From WQXF01 sp031553615 (GTDB lineage: Bacteria > Bacillota > Clostridia > Christensenellales > Aristaeellaceae), in the NCBI GenBank assembly GCA_031553615.1, contig JAVBLJ010000005.1, forward strand, positions 1 through 64,000: a stretch of DNA of 64,000 nt, written 5' to 3'. Positions 20,559-28,913 of this stretch are shown here, in pieces. The number at the start of each line of letters is the position of its first letter. Within the stretch, counting starts at the first letter, position 1. Below the pieces are notes generated by a model. That model made no database searches. It was not told the DNA's origin and worked only from the letters and a program-made list of their open reading frames with translations. The position numbers were made by a program, and so were the translations under genes.

Positions 20559-22100
20559 TTGGACTGGTTATGGATTGTTCTCGCGGCGCTGGTCGCATGT
20601 GTGCTCGGCGTCACGGTGGGATACTTCTATCGGAAGAATCGCCACGAAAAAAAGATTGGCCGCACTGAAGAATACGCGAAGAATCTGTTGGAGGATGCGC
20701 AACGCCGCGCCGAGGAAAAGAAAAAGGAAACCATGCTCGAAGCCAAGGAAGAAGTGCTTCGCCTCAAGACCGAGCTGGATCGCGAAATCCGCGATCGCCG
20801 CACCGAGATTCAGCGCACGGAGCGCCGCCTGGTACAGCGCGAAGAAACCATGGACAAAAAAATGGACAACCTCGAATCGCGAGAGGAGACGCTCAACAAA
20901 AAGCATGAGGATTTGCAGAAGCTCAATGACGAAGCCCAAGCGCTGCACGACCGTCAGCAGACCGAGCTAGAGCACATCGGCCAAATGACGCTAGATGAGG
21001 CGCGCCAAGTGCTCATGAGCCGCGTGCAGAAGGATGCCTACCACGACGCCGCTGTGCTGGTGCGCGATATTGAAGCCCGCGCCAAGGAAGAGGCCGACAA
21101 GAAGGCGCGCAACATCATCACTCTGGCCATCCAGAAGTGCGCTTCGGATCACGTGGCCGAGACCACGGTGTCGGTGGTCAACCTGCCCAACGAGGACATG
21201 AAGGGCCGCATCATTGGCCGCGAGGGTCGCAACATCCGTACGCTGGAGACCGCGACCGGCGTCGATCTGATCATCGACGATACCCCTGAAGCCGTCATCG
21301 TATCGGCATTTGACCCGGTGCGCCGCGAGATCGCGCGAGTGGCGCTCGAAAAGCTGATCGCCGATGGCCGCATCCACCCCGCCCGCATCGAGGAAATGGT
21401 CGACAAGGCCCGCAAGGAGGTCGACAACCAGATTCGCGAGGCCGGCGAGCAGGCGGTGTTCGAGACCAATATGCACGGCATCCATCACGAACTGGTCAAG
21501 CTGCTGGGCCGCATGCGCTACCGCACCAGCTACGGCCAGAACGTGCTCAAGCATTCCATCGAAGTTTCGCATCTGGCCGGGCTCATGGCCGCCGAACTGG
21601 GCGCGGACGTTACGCTGGCGAAGCGCGCCGGTTTGCTCCACGATATCGGCAAAGCCGTGGACCACGAGGCCGAGGGCACCCACGTTTCCCTGGGCGGAGA
21701 GCTGGCCCGCAAGTACCGCGAATCGCCCGACGTGATTCACTGCATCCTGGCCCACCACAACGATGTGGAGCCGCAGACCATTGAAGCCGTGCTGGTGCAG
21801 GCTGCCGACGCTATTTCGGCCGCTCGCCCGGGCGCACGCCGCGAATCGCTGGAGAACTACATCAAGCGCCTCGAAAAGCTGGAGGAGATCGCCAATTCGT
21901 TCGCGGGCGTCGAAAAATCCTTCGCCATCCAATCGGGCCGTGAAGTACGTATCGTCGTAAAGCCCGAGGATGTGAACGATGCGGGTACGCTCATCCTGGC
22001 CAAGGAGATCGTGAAACGCATCGAAAAAGAGATGGAATATCCGGGACAAATTAAGGTAAATGTAATACGCGAAACCCGTGCGACCGAGTTTGCCAAGTAG
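20559..22100 (+). CDS. rny: Ribonuclease Y
   Basis: The 513-aa endoribonuclease initiates bulk mRNA decay at the membrane. An N-terminal membrane segment (about 3-24) is followed by a long charged coiled coil (about 30-200), a KH domain (about 205-270; GRIIGREGRNIRTLETATGV), and an HD domain (about 325-430; GLLHDIGKAVDHE with the catalytic His-Asp). Start is TTG 20559, supported by AGGAGAGG. Order recA-rny is as in Bacillus; spoVS does not follow here. Confidence 0.96.
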   Translation: MDWLWIVLAALVACVLGVTVGYFYRKNRHEKKIGRTEEYAKNLLEDAQRRAEEKKKETMLEAKEEVLRLKTELDREIRDRRTEIQRTERRLVQREETMDKKMDNLESREETLNKKHEDLQKLNDEAQALHDRQQTELEHIGQMTLDEARQVLMSRVQKDAYHDAAVLVRDIEARAKEEADKKARNIITLAIQKCASDHVAETTVSVVNLPNEDMKGRIIGREGRNIRTLETATGVDLIIDDTPEAVIVSAFDPVRREIARVALEKLIADGRIHPARIEEMVDKARKEVDNQIREAGEQAVFETNMHGIHHELVKLLGRMRYRTSYGQNVLKHSIEVSHLAGLMAAELGADVTLAKRAGLLHDIGKAVDHEAEGTHVSLGGELARKYRESPDVIHCILAHHNDVEPQTIEAVLVQAADAISAARPGARRESLENYIKRLEKLEEIANSFAGVEKSFAIQSGREVRIVVKPEDVNDAGTLILAKEIVKRIEKEMEYPGQIKVNVIRETRATEFAK

Positions 22101-22137
22101 CTTAAGGCAAGGATATACAAGGGTTTTCGTTCCTGCC

Positions 22138-22180
22138 AAAGACTGCTGGACTGTAAAAACAGACCAGCAGTCTTTCTTGT
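22138..22180 (+). terminator. Strong terminator after rny
   Basis: A 12-bp perfect stem (22138-22149 with 22164-22175), extended by an inner CTGT/ACAG stem, is followed by T-rich sequence. Confidence 0.9.
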
Positions 22181-22240
22181 GCGAAGGGTGGGGCAGCGAA
22201 GCTCAAATCATGGTTTAGAATTGCCATTTTCAACACAAGG

Positions 22241-22267
22241 GTTACAAAACGTGTTATAATTTGTAAC
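22241..22267 (+). promoter_or_regulatory. Extended -10 promoter inside an 8-bp dyad (candidate operator)
   Basis: TGTTATAAT (22252-22260) is an extended -10. It is flanked by the inverted repeat GTTACAAA (22241-22248) and TTTGTAAC (22260-22267). No good -35 is seen. A dyad wrapped around the -10 suits a dimeric repressor; none can be assigned. Confidence 0.6.
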
Positions 22268-22309
22268 ATCTTGGGATTTACGGCGCAAGCCATAGTGGAG
22301 GGTTCAGTT

Positions 22310-25300
22310 ATGTTCAAACGGGTCGTTGCTTTTTGCGTGTGTGTTCTTCTGATTACTTTGTCCCTTCTTCCTAGCTTTGCGGGGGCAATGCCGAATACTT
22401 CGGGAAGCGTGGATGGCAAGATCGAAGCGTATGGCGATGCGCCTGCGGGCGATTCGACGGAGCCGACGGAGAAACCGACGGAGAAGCCAACGGATGCTCC
22501 CACGCAGGCCCCTCCTCAGACGCCGGGGGAGGCCGAAACCCCGGAACCTTCCGACGCGGGCGGGCAGGGAACGACCGAATCTTCCGAGGAGCCGGAGACT
22601 TCGGACGGTCCAACGGAAGAACCCACGGAAGAGCCCACCGAAGAACCTACAGAAGAGCCTATAGAAGAAATCCCGATGGGCATTCAGCAGATCGGCGATA
22701 GCCTGGTGCTTTTTGGTGCGCCGGACGTGAAGCCCTACGGCACGGCCGAAGAGTTTGCGGCTGAAGTGGTGCGCCTGGTCAACGTTGAGCGCGCCAAGGT
22801 GGGCGCAACACTGGTTTCCGGCGGGTACGTGAACCTGAACAATGCGGCGTTCAAGCGCGCGCAAGAGTTGCTCACCAAATACAACTCGGATCATACGCGT
22901 CCGGACGGATCGTCGTGCTTTACGGTGCTGCCCGAATACGGGATCAGCGGCTACACCTATGCGGGCGAGAACATCGCCGCGGGCTTCACCACCCCGCAGG
23001 CGGTAGTGGACGCTTGGATGAATTCGCCCGGCCACAAGCAGAATATTCTCAAGAGCGGATACCTCTATCTGGGTGTCGGCTATTCCTACAGCGCCAGTAC
23101 CGAATATAGGCACTATTGGACGCAGCTGTTCCTTACGGTGGCGCCGACGCTTTCGCTGCAGGCGTTGACCGTGGGGCCGGAAGCCAGCAAGCAAATGAAG
23201 GTTACCGCGAATCCTTCCCACGACGCGTTGCCGCTGCAATGGAGCAGCGGAAACACCGCAGTGGCTACGGTGTCGAGCAGCGGCGTAGTTACCGGCGTGG
23301 TCGATGGCACTGCCACCATCACCGTGAAGCTGAATGTTCCCGCTTCGCCTTCGCCCATCGTGGTGCAGACCACCGCGATTGCCACGGTGCGTACAATTCC
23401 GGCCACTGCGGTTCAATTGGATTATGACAACGTGCTCATCAACAAGGGCAGCAACAAGGCGCTGGTCGCCACCCTGAGCCCGGAAGATAGCACCGACCGG
23501 ATCACCTGGTCATCCGACAATACCGCCGTTGTGACGGTGAACAGCAGCGGCACGCTGACTGGCATCGCCGTAGGCAACGCGGTTGTAACCGCTCGCGCGA
23601 CCAGCGGCGTGACGGCGACCTGCATCGTGAAGGTCACTGTGCCGACCACCAGCCTGACCGTGAGCCCGACGACCGCGACCGTAAACAAGGGCAAGTCGCT
23701 GACGCTGACGATGACCCGGTTGCCTGCGGATGCCAGCGATTCATTGGTTTGGAGCAGCAGTGATGCCACCGTGGCCACGGTAGATGGCGGCGTCATTACC
23801 GCGCTGAAGGCCGGTAGCGCCACGATCAGCGCGGTGGCAGGAAGCGGAAAGACCGCGACCTGCGCCGTGACAGTGAATGTGCCCGCAACCTCGGTTTCCT
23901 TTGCGGAGACCTCGAAGATTATGTTCCGCGGAGCCGCGCAGACGTTAGCCGCAACGCTGCTGCCTGCGGATACGACCGATACGATCACCTGGTCGTCCGA
24001 CAACACGGCGGTTGCCACCGTTTCCCCGGCGGGTGTTGTGACCCCCAAGGCGGCGGGTACAGTCGTGATCAAGGCCTATGTCACGGCCACTTTGCAGGCG
24101 ACCTGCACCGTGACCATACAGGTGCCGCTGACGCAGCTCACGCTCAGTAAGGCCAGCGCGATCGTCGTCAAGAACACGACGCTGCAGCTGACCGCCAACA
24201 AGGTACCCAGCGATACCACCGACGCGGTGTTGTGGGAATCGGACAACACGGCCATTGCGACCGTTTCGCAAGCCGGGTTGGTCACCGCCATCGCCCCCGG
24301 CCAAGCCAACATTCGCGTGTACAACACGACGCGGGGCCTTTCGGCCACCTGCGCGGTGCAGGTTACCGTGCCTGCCACCAACGTAGAACTGGATAAGAAC
24401 TCGCTCCTGATCCAGACCGGTCTGCAAGAGACGCTCACGGTGACGCTGGAGCCCGTGGACTGCACCGAGATCGTTAGCTGGAAAAGCAGCGCGCCCGGGG
24501 TAGCCACCGTGACCGAGGGCGTGGTAAAGGCCATAGCGCCCGGCAAAACGATCATCACCGCCAAGAGCGTCAGCGGTAAGCTTGCGGCCTGTGAAGTCAC
24601 GGTGTGGAAGCCCGCCGACAGCGTCAAGCTGGGCAGCGCGACTGCCAGCCTCATAAAGGGCAAGGCCCTGCAAATGGTTGCGACCCTGACCCCGTCCAAT
24701 GCCAACACGCCCAGGACTTGGGCTTCGAGCGCGCCGGGCATCGCCACGGTGAGTGAAACCGGTTTGGTGACGGCGGTGGCTCCGGGCAGCGCCAGCATCA
24801 CCGTAACCACGATCAACGGCAAGAGCGCGACCTGCGTGCTTAGCGTGACAGCTCCGGCGACCGCCGTAGCGCTCAGCGCGACCATGCTGCCCGTGCAGTT
24901 TGGTGAGACCGGCACGCTGACGGCCACCCTTACGCCTGTTGATTCGACGGATTCCGTGAAATGGTCGACCAGCAACGCTGGGATCGCTTCGATATCGGGC
25001 GGCGTGGTCAGGGGCATCAAGCCCGGAATTGCGACCATCACAGCAAAGAGCACCAGCGGCAAGTACGCGACCTGCACGGTTGTTGTGTGGAAACCTTCGG
25101 ACAGCGTGAAGCTGAGCAAGACGAAGGTGGCGATCCTCAAGGGCAAGACGGTGCAGCTCTCCGCGAAGGTCTCGCCGACCACCTCGTTTGCCCCCGTGAG
25201 CTGGACGAGCAGCGATCCAGCCGTGGCGACGGTTTCGGGCACCGGATTGGTGCGGGGAATCATCGCGGGTACGGTGACCATTAAGGCCACCACCATCGAT

Positions 25301-26557
25301 GGCAAGCAGGCGACCTGCGAGGTCAGCGTCACCTCTCCTGCCAAGCTGGTTACGCTGAACCAGACCGCGCTAGCCCTTCAGGTGGGCACGAGCGGCACGC
25401 TTGCCGCGACCCTTTCGCCCGATGATTGTACCGATAGTATCAGCTGGCTTACCTCCAGCGCTAAAAAGGCAAAGGTTGTAAACGGAGTGGTGAGCGCCCT
25501 CACGCCGGGTGTGGTGACGATCAAGGCCAGGAGCACCAGCGGCAAGTACGCGGCCTGCGTGGTCACGGTGTGGCGGCCCGCCGACAGCGTGAAGCTGAGC
25601 AAGAGCACGGCTTCGCTGGCCAAGGGTAAGACACTGCAGCTGACCACCAAGGTGCTGCCGAGCGGATCGTATACGCCGGTGAGCTTCGCGAGCGCCAATG
25701 AGCAGATCGCGACCGTGAGTTCGACGGGCAAGATTACCGCCAAGGCCGCGGGCACGACGACCATCACCGCGACTACCGCGAACGGCGTAACCGCGACCTG
25801 CGAGATCAACGTTACTTCGCCGGCCACCAAGGTTACGCTGAATTCCACCAGCCTGTTCATCAAGCTGGGCCAGACGGGCACGCTCGCGGCCACGCTTTCG
25901 CCGGACGATTGCACCGATAGCGTGAAGTGGTACACCAGCTCGTCCAAGATTGCGACGGTCTCTCAGACGGGCGTAGTGAGCGCGATGAAAGCGGGCAAGG
26001 CTTCGATCAAGGCCAGGAGCAACAGCGGCAAGTATACCACCTGTGCGGTGACCGTATGGACGGATCCGATTAGCGTCAAGATCAGCAAATCGGCCATTAC
26101 GCTTACCAAGGGGAGCGCGTCGCGCCTTTCGGCCGTCGCTTCTCCCTCGAGCGCGAATGCGCCTCTGGCCTGGAGCTCCGATCACCCGCAAATTGCCTCG
26201 GTGAGCAGCTCCGGCGTGGTAACGGCGGTGTCGGCGGGCACTGCGACCATCACCGTGAAGGCGGGAGATACCGTGACGGCCACCTGCGTGGTCACCGTTC
26301 CTAAGCCTCCGGCCTCCCAGGTGGTGCTGCCGGCGGCTATGCCTCGCCTGCTGGTGGGGGAAACGGTGCAGCTGGAGCCGACACTGCTTCCTTCGGATAC
26401 TGCGGACACGGTGACCTACTCCTCTTCGAATCCGGCGATCGCAACGGTGTCAGCCACTGGTCTGGTGACTGCAGTCGCGCGCGGAAACTGCACGATCATC
26501 GTGCGGGCCACCAGCGGGGTCACCGGGAGCTGCGTCATCAACGTAACGCTGAATTAA
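22310..26557 (+). CDS. Secreted CAP-domain protein with 14 Big2-like repeats
   Basis: The 1415-aa product has a signal peptide (about 1-26, ending PSFAGA), a Thr/Pro/Glu-rich linker (about 45-115, many TEEP units), and a CAP/SCP (YkwD-like) domain (about 125-275; AAFKRAQELL, SDHTRPDG, AGENIAAG, SPGHKQNIL). Fourteen bacterial Ig-like 2 units of about 80 residues follow (about 280-1415), each with an IATVS-type strand and a GxATIT core. Units 6 to 12 alternate between two types. No LPXTG, SLH or other anchor is seen; the protein ends in VINVTLN. ATG 22310 has a GGAGGG site. It is probably a cell-envelope or host-contact protein. Confidence 0.9.
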   Translation: MFKRVVAFCVCVLLITLSLLPSFAGAMPNTSGSVDGKIEAYGDAPAGDSTEPTEKPTEKPTDAPTQAPPQTPGEAETPEPSDAGGQGTTESSEEPETSDGPTEEPTEEPTEEPTEEPIEEIPMGIQQIGDSLVLFGAPDVKPYGTAEEFAAEVVRLVNVERAKVGATLVSGGYVNLNNAAFKRAQELLTKYNSDHTRPDGSSCFTVLPEYGISGYTYAGENIAAGFTTPQAVVDAWMNSPGHKQNILKSGYLYLGVGYSYSASTEYRHYWTQLFLTVAPTLSLQALTVGPEASKQMKVTANPSHDALPLQWSSGNTAVATVSSSGVVTGVVDGTATITVKLNVPASPSPIVVQTTAIATVRTIPATAVQLDYDNVLINKGSNKALVATLSPEDSTDRITWSSDNTAVVTVNSSGTLTGIAVGNAVVTARATSGVTATCIVKVTVPTTSLTVSPTTATVNKGKSLTLTMTRLPADASDSLVWSSSDATVATVDGGVITALKAGSATISAVAGSGKTATCAVTVNVPATSVSFAETSKIMFRGAAQTLAATLLPADTTDTITWSSDNTAVATVSPAGVVTPKAAGTVVIKAYVTATLQATCTVTIQVPLTQLTLSKASAIVVKNTTLQLTANKVPSDTTDAVLWESDNTAIATVSQAGLVTAIAPGQANIRVYNTTRGLSATCAVQVTVPATNVELDKNSLLIQTGLQETLTVTLEPVDCTEIVSWKSSAPGVATVTEGVVKAIAPGKTIITAKSVSGKLAACEVTVWKPADSVKLGSATASLIKGKALQMVATLTPSNANTPRTWASSAPGIATVSETGLVTAVAPGSASITVTTINGKSATCVLSVTAPATAVALSATMLPVQFGETGTLTATLTPVDSTDSVKWSTSNAGIASISGGVVRGIKPGIATITAKSTSGKYATCTVVVWKPSDSVKLSKTKVAILKGKTVQLSAKVSPTTSFAPVSWTSSDPAVATVSGTGLVRGIIAGTVTIKATTIDGKQATCEVSVTSPAKLVTLNQTALALQVGTSGTLAATLSPDDCTDSISWLTSSAKKAKVVNGVVSALTPGVVTIKARSTSGKYAACVVTVWRPADSVKLSKSTASLAKGKTLQLTTKVLPSGSYTPVSFASANEQIATVSSTGKITAKAAGTTTITATTANGVTATCEINVTSPATKVTLNSTSLFIKLGQTGTLAATLSPDDCTDSVKWYTSSSKIATVSQTGVVSAMKAGKASIKARSNSGKYTTCAVTVWTDPISVKISKSAITLTKGSASRLSAVASPSSANAPLAWSSDHPQIASVSSSGVVTAVSAGTATITVKAGDTVTATCVVTVPKPPASQVVLPAAMPRLLVGETVQLEPTLLPSDTADTVTYSSSNPAIATVSATGLVTAVARGNCTIIVRATSGVTGSCVINVTLN

Positions 26558-26598
26558 CCGAAGCACGCGCCCATGCCCCATAAAACAGATGCACAAAC

Positions 26599-26632
26599 AA
26601 AAGCGAGGCTCTCGAAGGAGTGCCTCGCTTTT
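26599..26632 (+). terminator. Hairpin after the CAP-Big2 gene
   Basis: A perfect 11-bp stem (26599-26609 with 26622-26632) ends in TTTT within the 3' arm; it is symmetrical and could work on either strand. Confidence 0.75.
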
Positions 26633-26683
26633 GCGCGGGTCTATGCGGCCTTTGCTCCACATATTCCTACGTGAGGTGGTGCC

Positions 26684-27736
26684 ATGATGTCGCGACGCAG
26701 AGGGCGGAGCGGGCAGGGGGGCGGGGTCTACGGGCCGCTGATGTGGGCCTGCATCTTCTTGTTGTGCGCGCTGTGCGCGTGGGCGGTACAGAAGGGGTTC
26801 TGGGCGCGCGGTGCAATCGAGCCGGATGCGGAGATCGTGCTTCGGCCTAAGAGCGCTACCGCGATAGAGGGCGAAGCAGCGCGGTGGAGCATTGCGATGT
26901 ACGATGCACAGGCGGGTGAGGTGCGCGCGCTGCCGATCGAGGAGTACATCGTCGGCGTGGTGGCCGCGGAGATGCCCGCATCGTTTCACGAACAAGCGCT
27001 GTGCGCTCAAGCGGTGGCGGCGCGCACCCGGGCTGTGGCCAGCATGCGGCGACTGGGCGGGAGTGGATGCAACCGGCGCGACGATGCGGACGTATGCAGC
27101 GACAGCGCGCACTGCCAAGCCTGGGCGAGCGACGACGAACTGCGCCAGCGATGGGGGGAGGAGTACGCGAGCCTGCGCACGCGGGTAGCGGAGGCGGTGC
27201 ATGCGACCAGCGGGCAGGTAATGACCTATGCAGGGGAACCGATCCTGGTGCTGTACCATGCGGTGAGCGGGGGCGCGACCGAGGACGTGGAGCACGTGTT
27301 CGCGCAGGCGCTGCCCTACCTGCGCGGAGTGGAAAGCCCTGGCGAGGAAGCGGCGAGCCGCTACGAGAGTGAGCAGCGCTTTTCCTGCGCACAGGCGGCG
27401 GAGGCACTCAATGCCGCCTTTCCCAAGGCGGGTTTGACGGCGGACGGTTTATCCGCGCAGCTCGCCGTGGAGGATCGCTTTGATTCAGGACGGGTGGGCA
27501 AGGTGCGGCTGGGCAAGGCGATGGCCGAGGGCACGGAGTTTCGCCGCGCGCTGGGCCTCTATAGCACCAACTTCACCCTGACCTTCGAGCAGGGCGAGCT
27601 GGTGATTCGCCAGCGCGGGTACGGTCATGGCGTGGGCATGAGCCAGGTGGGCGCGGATGCCATGGCGCGCGCAGGCCAGGGCTACACCGCCATATTGCGC
27701 CACTACTACGTGGGCGTTTTGATCGAGCAATGGTAA
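26684..27736 (+). CDS. spoIID: Stage II sporulation protein D
   Basis: This 350-aa lytic transglycosylase acts with SpoIIP and SpoIIM to drive engulfment of the forespore. It has a basic N-terminus, one membrane anchor (about 18-38), and the SpoIID domain (about 85-345) with IEEYIVGVVAAEMPASFHEQ, the catalytic Glu region, and the closing RGYGHGVGMSQVGADAMA. A cysteine-bearing insert (SGCNRRDDADVCSDSAHC) matches the family's metal/disulfide loop. GTGAGGTGG precedes ATG 26684; the next ATG is one codon later. It is followed directly by spoIIQ, a common clostridial pairing, and would be sigma-E dependent. Confidence 0.95.
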   Translation: MMSRRRGRSGQGGGVYGPLMWACIFLLCALCAWAVQKGFWARGAIEPDAEIVLRPKSATAIEGEAARWSIAMYDAQAGEVRALPIEEYIVGVVAAEMPASFHEQALCAQAVAARTRAVASMRRLGGSGCNRRDDADVCSDSAHCQAWASDDELRQRWGEEYASLRTRVAEAVHATSGQVMTYAGEPILVLYHAVSGGATEDVEHVFAQALPYLRGVESPGEEAASRYESEQRFSCAQAAEALNAAFPKAGLTADGLSAQLAVEDRFDSGRVGKVRLGKAMAEGTEFRRALGLYSTNFTLTFEQGELVIRQRGYGHGVGMSQVGADAMARAGQGYTAILRHYYVGVLIEQW

Positions 27737-27777
27737 ACCGAGCAATGATAAACCGAGCAATGATAAATCGAGCAATC
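27724..27777 (+). repeat. 15-bp tandem repeat over the spoIID stop codon
   Basis: Units at 27724-27738, 27739-27753 and 27754-27768, plus a partial fourth to 27777, differ by one or two bases. The first unit contains the last codons and TAA of spoIID, so the gene's end was tandemly copied into the spacer. Confidence 0.9.
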
Positions 27778-27877
27778 ACAAAAATGCGAGTGAAAAATGC
27801 CGTGATTCTCCGCGCATCGGTGTGCCGCTGTATCACACAGCCCATGCAGGGGTACACTGTGTGCGGAGGTGTTTTTT

Positions 27878-28693
27878 ATGAGCGGATTTCGCGATACATG
27901 GAAGAGGATTCAGGAGGGCGGCCGGGTGATCTCCCAGCGCTGGAACGTGCTGATGGAGCGGCAGGGGTTTTACGTAATGCTGGGGATTTGTGTGGCGATC
28001 ATCGTGGGCACGGCGATTTGGACGCGCACGGGCTCGCCGCCGGTAGAGCCGCCGGAAAGCCTGCAGGAGGGTGCGGAGGCGGGCAGTGAGGCCGACTTCG
28101 TGCAGCGCTTGAGCGACGTTACCTGGACCGGAGAGCAGCCGGAGGGGCTTGAAACCCTCGAGAACTACGATAGCCTCGGAGATGCGCAAAGCGTGCTGGG
28201 CGCGGGTCAGGCGGGTGTGGGCCAAACGGAAACGGGCGGCGAGGATTCGCATCTGGCCGCGGCCCGGAGCACGCCCGATAACCCGGCGCTTTCTTGGCCG
28301 GTGAAGGGCGAAGTGCTTCGCACACACACCGGCGTGGAGCCGGTATTCCTGCCCACCTTAGGCGCATGGGCCACCCATGACGGCATCGACATCCAAGCCA
28401 AGCCGGGCGATCCGGTCAACGCCGCGCTCAGCGGCACCATCAGCGCAGCCTACGAGGACCCGATGCTGGGCAAAGTGATCGAGGTGCAGCATCCGGGCGG
28501 CTTCGTGACCCGATACACCGGGCTGGCGACGCTGGAGCTGCTCCGCGTCGGCGATCCTGTAAAAACTGGCCAACTGCTTTCCCCGCTGGGCGATCTGGGA
28601 GCGCAGGAGAGTGAGGACCCTTCGCACCTGCACTTTGAGGTGCTGCGCGACGGCGAATGGGTGGACCCGCAGGAGTACCTGGTGGACCCATAA
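27878..28693 (+). CDS. spoIIQ: SpoIIQ-type M23 (LytM) peptidase
   Basis: The 271-aa forespore protein has one membrane segment (about 33-52), a ~100-residue linker and a LytM domain (about 145-265). The zinc ligands appear intact: THDGIDI (His, Asp) and SHLHFEV (HxH). Clostridial SpoIIQ is often an active endopeptidase, unlike the degenerate Bacillus protein. It pairs with SpoIIIAH across the septum to form the engulfment channel. ATG 27878 follows GGAGGTG; an upstream ATG at 27869 is too close to that site. Adjacent to spoIID. Confidence 0.87.
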   Translation: MSGFRDTWKRIQEGGRVISQRWNVLMERQGFYVMLGICVAIIVGTAIWTRTGSPPVEPPESLQEGAEAGSEADFVQRLSDVTWTGEQPEGLETLENYDSLGDAQSVLGAGQAGVGQTETGGEDSHLAAARSTPDNPALSWPVKGEVLRTHTGVEPVFLPTLGAWATHDGIDIQAKPGDPVNAALSGTISAAYEDPMLGKVIEVQHPGGFVTRYTGLATLELLRVGDPVKTGQLLSPLGDLGAQESEDPSHLHFEVLRDGEWVDPQEYLVDP

Positions 28694-28706
28694 TACTACT
28701 CCCCGC

Positions 28707-28841
28707 TAGATCTCCAGCATATCTCACGGATCTTTTTGCGAATGACGTTGTCGCGCTTCGGTTAGCGTAGCTGCTGGCTACGCCACCCTTAGGCTCCTAG
28801 CCATCCGCAAAAATCTTCCGCGATCTATTGCGTGAAATCTA
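28707..28841. repeat. 135-bp imperfect inverted-repeat element (possible MITE)
   Basis: The left arm 28707-28740 and right arm 28806-28841 are imperfect inverted copies over about 34 bp (TAGAT… outer ends; CTTTTTGCG/CGCAAAAA inner ends). Between them is a perfect 7-bp hairpin (28765-28771 with 28777-28783). There is no coding frame. It could be a non-autonomous element or a large RNA hairpin between spoIIQ and glmS. Confidence 0.55.
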
Positions 28842-28913
28842 ACGAGGAATAGTATAACCGGCTTCGAAAAGAGCGGCTGGAAAGCGTCCGATACAAAAAG
28901 GGGGGGCGGCGGT

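Noticed and set aside
22304..23416. A 370-codon antisense frame under the Thr/Pro/Glu linker and CAP domain
   Set aside because: The Arg/Phe-rich repeats are the reverse complement of the TEEP repeats; no independent signal.
28842..28913. glmS ribozyme in the leader of glmS
   Set aside because: The conserved ribozyme core was looked for and not seen; the leader is short and holds only G-rich sequence before the start.
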